Below, in pieces: positions 58,423-64,000 of a stretch of DNA of 64,000 bases; the stretch's first letter is position 1, and the number at the start of each line of letters is the position of its first letter. The DNA lies in the NCBI GenBank assembly GCA_025667525.1, contig CM046880.1:598421452-598485451 (forward strand), read 5' to 3'. Under the pieces are notes generated by a model that was not told where the DNA came from, ran no database searches, and was given only the letters and a program-made list of their open reading frames with translations. The stretch comes from Glebionis coronaria (lineage: Eukaryota; Streptophyta; Magnoliopsida; Asterales; Asteraceae). The translations under genes and the position numbers were made by a program.

Positions 58423-59937
58423 CGATCTACGTGCTTACCTTTTAGTATGCATGCAATATCTAAGAATATTTCTTTGTATTCCTTTTCTAGACCATCAAAG
58501 CTTATTTCCAATCTATCCATAGTTGCTGCTAATGGAATTGTTTCTAATCTTTTTACGGCATTTTTCCAATAAGGCTCACTTTGACCACAAAGAAATGAAC
58601 CCATAACTTTGATCGTTAAGGGAAGACCATCAGCATATTCTAAAACTTTTCCTGATAACTCTTCGTAACCTTGAACCCGAATCTCTCTCCCAAACGCATA
58701 CCTACTGAAGAGGCAACTCGCTTCCGCTTGAGATAACAAAGTTACATTATGAATCAAGCTCACTCGATGGGCTACCAATACTTGCTCATCTCTTGTTGTA
58801 ACTACAACTCTACTTCCTGGCTTAAACCAATTAAGGTCACCCGCCAACGCCTCAAGTTGGTCTTTATGATCAATGTCATCAAGAACAACAAGTACCTTTC
58901 TACCACGCAACCTCCTTTGCATCATACTTTTTCCGCCGGAAAGACTGCTTACTTCAATGTTTTGATCATTCAGAACATCTGAAAGTACTTGTTTCTGCAA
59001 CTTCTTTAGACCATCTGGAGAGGCTTTTGAAACTTCCCTGAAGTTTTCAATAAAGCTTTCACCATCAAACTGAATGGATATCTCATCAAAAATAGCTCTG
59101 GCCAAAATTGTCTTCCCCGCACTCCCATCCCCCATATTCCTAGCATGCGAACATCACCAACACCAGGTTCTAACAATGAAATTAATTCATTTACACGGGT
59201 CTCCATGCCTATTAGATTTCCGTCAATGCTCGAATTGATGAAACGTGACTCTAGTGAAATCTCTTCAACGATTTTCTGTATGAACTTAGCTTCATGCCTA
59301 TATGTTAAAAGAAATGCTCTAAGAGGTTGTTTGCTAAAAACATTATAATTTGCATAGATATATGATGGAGAAATTTACCTAATTTAGACGGACATAACAA
59401 TTCACATCAAGAATTATACTACGTAGTAATACTACATAAATATGATGGAGAAATTTACCCATTAGCAATGCTTTTTAACTCAAATCCAGCCAGATCCGAT
59501 GCTTCTTTCAAAGCCTCTCTCCATCTCCCAGCAGCTTCATCCTCTTTATGTTTCGAAAATGCATCTCCGACTGACCCACTTTGTTTGCGAATTTCAGTAG
59601 GCTCCACATCGTAGAACACGGGGTATGCGGTATGCCCAAAACCCTTGCGGCATTCCATAATCTTAACAAGCTCTTCCAAGCACCAAGATGATGATGCATA
59701 ATTCTTGGAGAAAATAATAATATAAAATTTTGAGTCTTCAATGGCCTTAATAAGCTCATCACTAATCATTTTGCCTTGTTTAATTTTTTCATCATCCTTG
59801 TAAGTTTCAATACCTTTTTGTGTAAGAGCATGATAAAGATGATCAACAAAGTTTTTTCGAGTGTCTTCGCCTCGAAAGCTTATAAAAACATCACACGTGA
59901 AGCTATTTTGAAGAGATAAAGTTGAAGTAGACGCCAT

Positions 59938-60166
59938 TAAAGTTATGAATGAAGGTTTTTCTAAATTTAAAATGTAGTTTTGGGATAAAATTATATGAAC
60001 TGATGGCAAATACACAGTTAAGGTGCTGTGTTTGTGTGAAAACAGAATGAGGACCAATAATTGAAAGATATCATAAAGTTGGTCATATAAAGTTCCAATA
60101 ATGCAGCGATGTCAATGTCATGGAAATTACTTAGCAAGTTGGTCACAATTCTTGACTACCTTTTAT
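59938..60166. other. 5' flank of the TNL pseudogene
   Basis: Upstream DNA of the TIR exon. An in-frame upstream ATG exists at 60057 but would add about 40 unrelated hydrophobic residues, so 59937 is preferred. No clear TATA box seen. Confidence 0.4.
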
Positions 60167-60297
60167 TGAAGGGTATCAATCATTCCTTGTTTATTATTAT
60201 CAAGATATACAGAATATATAATACACGAGTAGGGCAAGACTGCCATATGGGCTCCATGGGCCTTAATACAGAAATACACATAATATACTAGCTAATA
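60167..60297 (-). mobile_element. 3' LTR of the right-edge copia element
   Basis: On the minus strand it begins TATTAGCTAG right after the polypurine context AAACTGCGGGGCG and ends GATACCCTTCA; about 131 bp. The length and TATTAG start match the LTRs of the TRIM at 32488-33588. The outer end is estimated by analogy. Confidence 0.6.
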
Positions 60298-63200
60298 CGC
60301 CCCGCAGTTTGAGCGGGAGGAGAACGGACACACAAACTGGAGCGAAACTCTTCAAACAAAGCTGAGGGAAGACCTTTGGTGAAGATATCAGCATACTGAA
60401 AACGAGATAGAACATGAAGAACCCGAACATGACCAGCCTTAACCATATCTCGAACAAAATGAATATCAATCTCAATGTGTTTGGTCCGTTGATGTTGAAC
60501 CGGGTTGGCAGACATATAGACAACACTAACATTATCACAGTAAACCAAGGTAGCTGTAGATGAGAATGTAACTCACGGAGAAGATTACGGATCCATGCAG
60601 TTTCGGCCACAACGTTTGCAACACCCCGGTATTCCGCTTCAGCACTCGAGCGAGAGATGGTGTGTTGACGTTTAGCTGACCAAGACAACAGATTGTCGCC
60701 CAGAAAGACACAATACCCTGAAGTCGACCGGCGAGTGGAAGGGCACCCAGCCCAATCAGCATCTGTGTAACCAACTAGGGATGTGGTAGCGGAAGCATAT
60801 AGGTGTAGGCCAAGCTCCATGGTACCCCGAACATAGCGCAAGATACGTTTGAGAGCCGCAAAATGGGGCTCACGTGGGTCATGCATATAAAGACAAACCT
60901 GCTGAACAGCATAAGATAAATCCGGACGGGTGAAGGTAAGGTACTGTAGCCCCCCCGCAAGACTGCGGTACAACGTGGGATCCTGAACACGTATACCGTC
61001 TGGACCCATTTTGGCGTCAGAATCAACAGGAGTTCGAGACGGGTTGCAGTTAATCATATGAGCACGTGCAAGAAGTTCAAGAGCATACTTCTTTTGAGAC
61101 AAAAATAACCCTGTAGAATGGCGGACAACGGAGATGCCAAGAAAATAATTAAGAGGCCCAAGGTCTGTCATCTCAAACTCTTTATGTAAAGAGTGTATAA
61201 TCTGCTGAAGAAGAACTGGCGAAGAGGCTGTGAGGATAATATCATCAACATATATAAGCAAATAGGCAACCTGAGAACCCTGTGTATAGATAAACAATGA
61301 CGAATCACAACGGCTGTGAATGAATCCAGTCCGAGTGGCATAACCTGCAAAACGCTGAAACCAAGCACGCGGTGCTTGCTTCAACCCATATAAAGATCGC
61401 TGTAAAAGACACACATGGTTGGGGTAACGAGAGTCAACAAATCCCGGAGGCTGATGCATATAGACAGTCTCAGAAAGGTCACCGTTAAGAAAGGCGTTTT
61501 TAACATCCAGCTGATGAATGGGCCACTTGCGCGACACAGCAAGGCTGAGAACCGTGCGAATAGTGGCCGGCTTGACAACCGGACTAAATGTCTCCTCAAA
61601 ATTAACACCGAGTTGCTGACTACTACCATTAGCAACCAGTCGAGCCTTATAATGACTCAATGTACCGTCAGCATGAAATTTGTGCTTAAATAACCACATA
61701 GAGCGCACCAGATTAGTATCAGTCGGCTTCGGAACAAGAATCCAAGTACCATTTTTAACCAACGCATTATACTCATCAAACATAGCATTACACCAATTTT
61801 GGTCTTTGAGGGCAAGAAAGGGAGACTTAGGAATAGGAGACACGGACGAAGTGTGAAGTGACAACCGTTCAAGAGGTTTAACAATACCCGATTGAGAACG
61901 AGTGACCATGGTATGAGTTCGAGCAGGTGCAGGTTCAATGGGAGGCATATGGGCCGGAAGAGGAGTTGGGGCTGGTGTAGGGGATTGGTGGGCCGCAGTG
62001 GCCGGTTGAGCTGACGTAGGGTGGGATTGGGATTCCTGTGTGGTGGGTTCATTATAGTGAGGGGTTGTGGGCTCGGTAGGGGTAGTTAAAGGGATGTTGG
62101 GTATGGATGGAGGTGATTGGGCCGTGACATGAGGGAGAAGAGGGGAAATAGGTGTAGGTTCCAGGAACTGATAAGAGGGTGGGGATGATGGTGTCATGGA
62201 TTTATATGGGAATTGGTTTTCATCAAACGTAACGTGCCGGGAAAGGATAATTTTGTTGGTTTCAAGGTCGAGACAACGGTAGCCACGGTGATAAGCGGGA
62301 TAACCCAAAAAGATGCACGGGGTGGCACGTGGGGCTAATTTATGGGGTGAGTGAAGGTGAGGGTAACAAAGGCACCCAAAGATGCGAAGGCGAGAGTAGT
62401 TAGGGTCTTTGTGAAATAACTTAGTGAAAGGGATCTCGTTGTGGATTGCTTTGGAGGGTAGAATGTTAAGAAGAAAAGCGGCCATATGAAGGGCTTCGAC
62501 CCAAAAGGACGGGGGTAAGTGGGCTTGGAAAAGTAGGGTACGAATGACATTGTTGATTGTGCGTATCATTCGTTCGGCTTTACCGTTTTGTTGGGATGTT
62601 TTTGGGCAAGAGAAACGTAATTGAATGCCATTGTTATTAAAAAGAGTGTGGAGTTGATTATTGTCGAACTCACCACCATGATCGCATTGAAAACTTTTTA
62701 TGTCACACTGAAACTGATTTTTAACGTAGTTGCGAAAATGTACAAATTTACCAAACATGTCAGATTTATGCTTTAGAGGATATATCCAAACATAATGAGA
62801 GAAATGATCAAGAAAAAATACATAATATTTAAAACCACTTGAACTAACAATAGGAGAGGTCCACACGTCCGAATGAATAATATCAAAGGAATGTGTAACA
62901 ATAGAATTAGAACTATGAAACGGAAGCTTAACATGTTTGCCAAGCTGACACGCATGACAAATATGTGTAGGTTTCTCCTTATTACATGAAATAAAATGAC
63001 GAGAACTAAGAGAACGAAGCACTTCATCCCCGGGATGACCGAGGCGTTGATGCCAAGTAGTAGAGCTAGTAGACACAAAAGCAGCTGGAGAAGTTGACGG
63101 CTTGGTGACTGGATAGAGATCGCCCGAGCTGTCACATCGAAGAAGGATATGGCGAGTCAAGAAATCCTTCACAGAAAAACCAAACGCGTCAAATTCAACA

Positions 63201-64000
63201 GTGCAATTATTATCTCTAGTGAACTGACGAACTGAAATAAGGTTTTTAATAATATTAGGAGTGACAAGAACATTATTTAGATGTAAGGGGCGATGGGGAG
63301 AGGGTATAATGCTATGGCCAGTGTTAGTGACGGGAATAGAATTACCGTCACCAACATGTATAGATGAGAATAAACGAGTATTAAAAAGAGTACTTAAATT
63401 ACGAGTATTAGAATTTAAATGAGAAGTAGCACCTGTGTCCATGTTCCATGTAGGATCTTGCAAAGTCATGGTGCTAAACGCGCCCAGAAGAGACGTTGGC
63501 TGAGATGCATACATAACAGGAGCAACGCCAAAAATACCTGGGCCATTAGTGTGCGACGTGGGCTGACCCGGGGAGGCCGACTGATGGGTCATGTACGCAG
63601 CCGGCTGAAGGGCCGCGACTGTGGGCTGCGGTTGATGCTGTTGAACCATATGGACTGGGCCTGTTGGGCTGTGGTAAAAGGGTGTAACATAAGCAGTGGG
63701 CTGGTGTGATATGGGCCTAGGATGGATGGAATGTTGGGCCTGATGTGGTGAAAAGTTTCTGTTGTTGGCAGACCATGTGTGAGAAGAAGGAACAGGGGGT
63801 CTATTAGTGTTTCTATTATTCAACCCTGCTCTATTACGATGATCATGTATGAATTTACATCGGTCCCCAAACTTACACATTCCACGTGAAAAATGGTTGC
63901 ATAATTGGAGGTTATTGACAGATTTAGATTGAGCATTAGGGGTACCTTTGGTGTCGGATGATGCGATGAGGATGGTGGGAGACGAAGCACTACCATCAAG
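60288..64000 (-). pseudogene. Ty1/copia gag-pol polyprotein, partial and frameshifted in RNase H
   Basis: Minus strand, open from the right window edge. Order: end of gag with a CCCH-type finger (63901-63845), a His/Pro/Gln-rich linker, aspartic protease (WNMDTGATSHL near 63445), GAG-pre-integrase HHCC (HQRLGHPGDEV; ICHACQLGKH), integrase with D, D and E in IIHSDVWTS, QCDHGGEFD and QNGKAERMIR, a Pro-rich spacer, reverse transcriptase (QLDVKNAFLNGDLSETVYMH; YVDDIILT), and RNase H (GYTDADWAGCPSTRRSTSGY; SRSSAEAEYRGV). A single frameshift near 60540 separates the last part (VYCDNVSVVYMSANPVQHQR, then HIEIDIHFVRDMV), which ends at 60288. Apart from that shift it is well preserved over about 1,200 codons. 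The upstream gag start is beyond the edge. Confidence 0.92.

Larger units (their letters stand above)
45335..59937 (-). pseudogene. TIR-NBS-LRR disease-resistance gene, frameshifted and split by a CACTA element
   Basis: Intracellular immune-receptor class. Minus-strand exons: TIR 59937-59459 (DVFISFRGEDTRKNFVDHLY; start MAST, the ATG nearest the TIR), NBS-ARC 59297-58192, small exon 46997-46714 (LPSSLRFIKWNDFPFLSLP, VALEIYGSKIIQLWE), LRR 46597-45335. NBS motifs: KVLVVLDDIDHKDQLEAL (kinase-2 with the TNL-type aspartate), GSRVVVTTRD, LEYADGLPLTIKVMGSF, and QLGMHDHLEEMGKNIVRR (MHD). Damage: one base is missing in the P-loop near 59122 (GMG and SAGKTILARAIF are in different frames); a second break lies at about 58423; a CACTA-like element (50878-56807) separates NBS from LRR; and the end of the NBS exon plus intron is present twice (56808-58422 and 49262-50877). 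The LRR exon itself is open. No functional receptor can be read from this locus. Confidence 0.9.

Overview
This is a nuclear DNA segment of a flowering plant, very probably a eudicot. It contains a TIR-NBS-LRR resistance-gene relic (a class missing from grasses), an ABCC transporter gene with spliceosomal introns, and abundant plant LTR retrotransposons, LINEs and MITEs in AT-rich DNA. Asteraceae is my guess from the general look of the elements and cannot be shown from this window. Nothing bacterial or organellar was seen.

Layout. 1-5891: left-edge part of a minus-strand Athila-type Ty3/gypsy element with an open gag-protease-RT frame, PBS and a complete 5' LTR. 5892-12279: 3' internal region and 3' LTR of a SIRE-like Ty1/copia element (plus strand), carrying a 143-bp LINE tail with its own target duplication. 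12300-15093: decayed minus-strand L1-type LINE. 15110-17448: two copies of a fold-back MITE family and a Stowaway-like MITE. 17518-19652: a LINE that carries only ORF1, flanked by a perfect 18-bp duplication. 19826-22105: 5' LTR and broken gag of another copia element. 22105-35640: repeat-rich intergenic DNA with a second LINE relic, several MITEs, a Helitron-like end, a DIR1-like lipid-transfer-protein relic, a complete 1.1-kb TRIM-like element and a possible MULE-type relic.

36193-41947: the one intact-looking host gene, an eight-exon MRP/ABCC-type ABC transporter whose splice sites and phases all join into about 1,485 codons. 43950-59937: a minus-strand TIR-NBS-LRR pseudogene with two reading-frame breaks. 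It has been split by a CACTA-like transposon (50878-56807), and a 1.6-kb piece of the gene is present as a direct duplication on both sides of that transposon. A shorter relic of the same LRR exon lies downstream. 60167-64000: right-edge minus-strand copia element with 3' LTR, pol and an unusual CCCH-type finger in gag.

How parts relate. The TRIM at 32488-33588 and the right-edge copia share LTR length (136 and 131 bp), the same TATTAG LTR start, and the same polypurine-tract context, so the copia family probably mobilises the TRIM. The ORF1-only LINE and the 143-bp tail at 6114-6256 share a 3' end, so they are one LINE family. The main leads for follow-up are the CACTA bracketed by the 1.6-kb gene duplication, the ORF1-only LINE, a thrice-repeated GCGGTTC/GAACCGC module in the SIRE-like element, and a hairpin array in the Athila leader.
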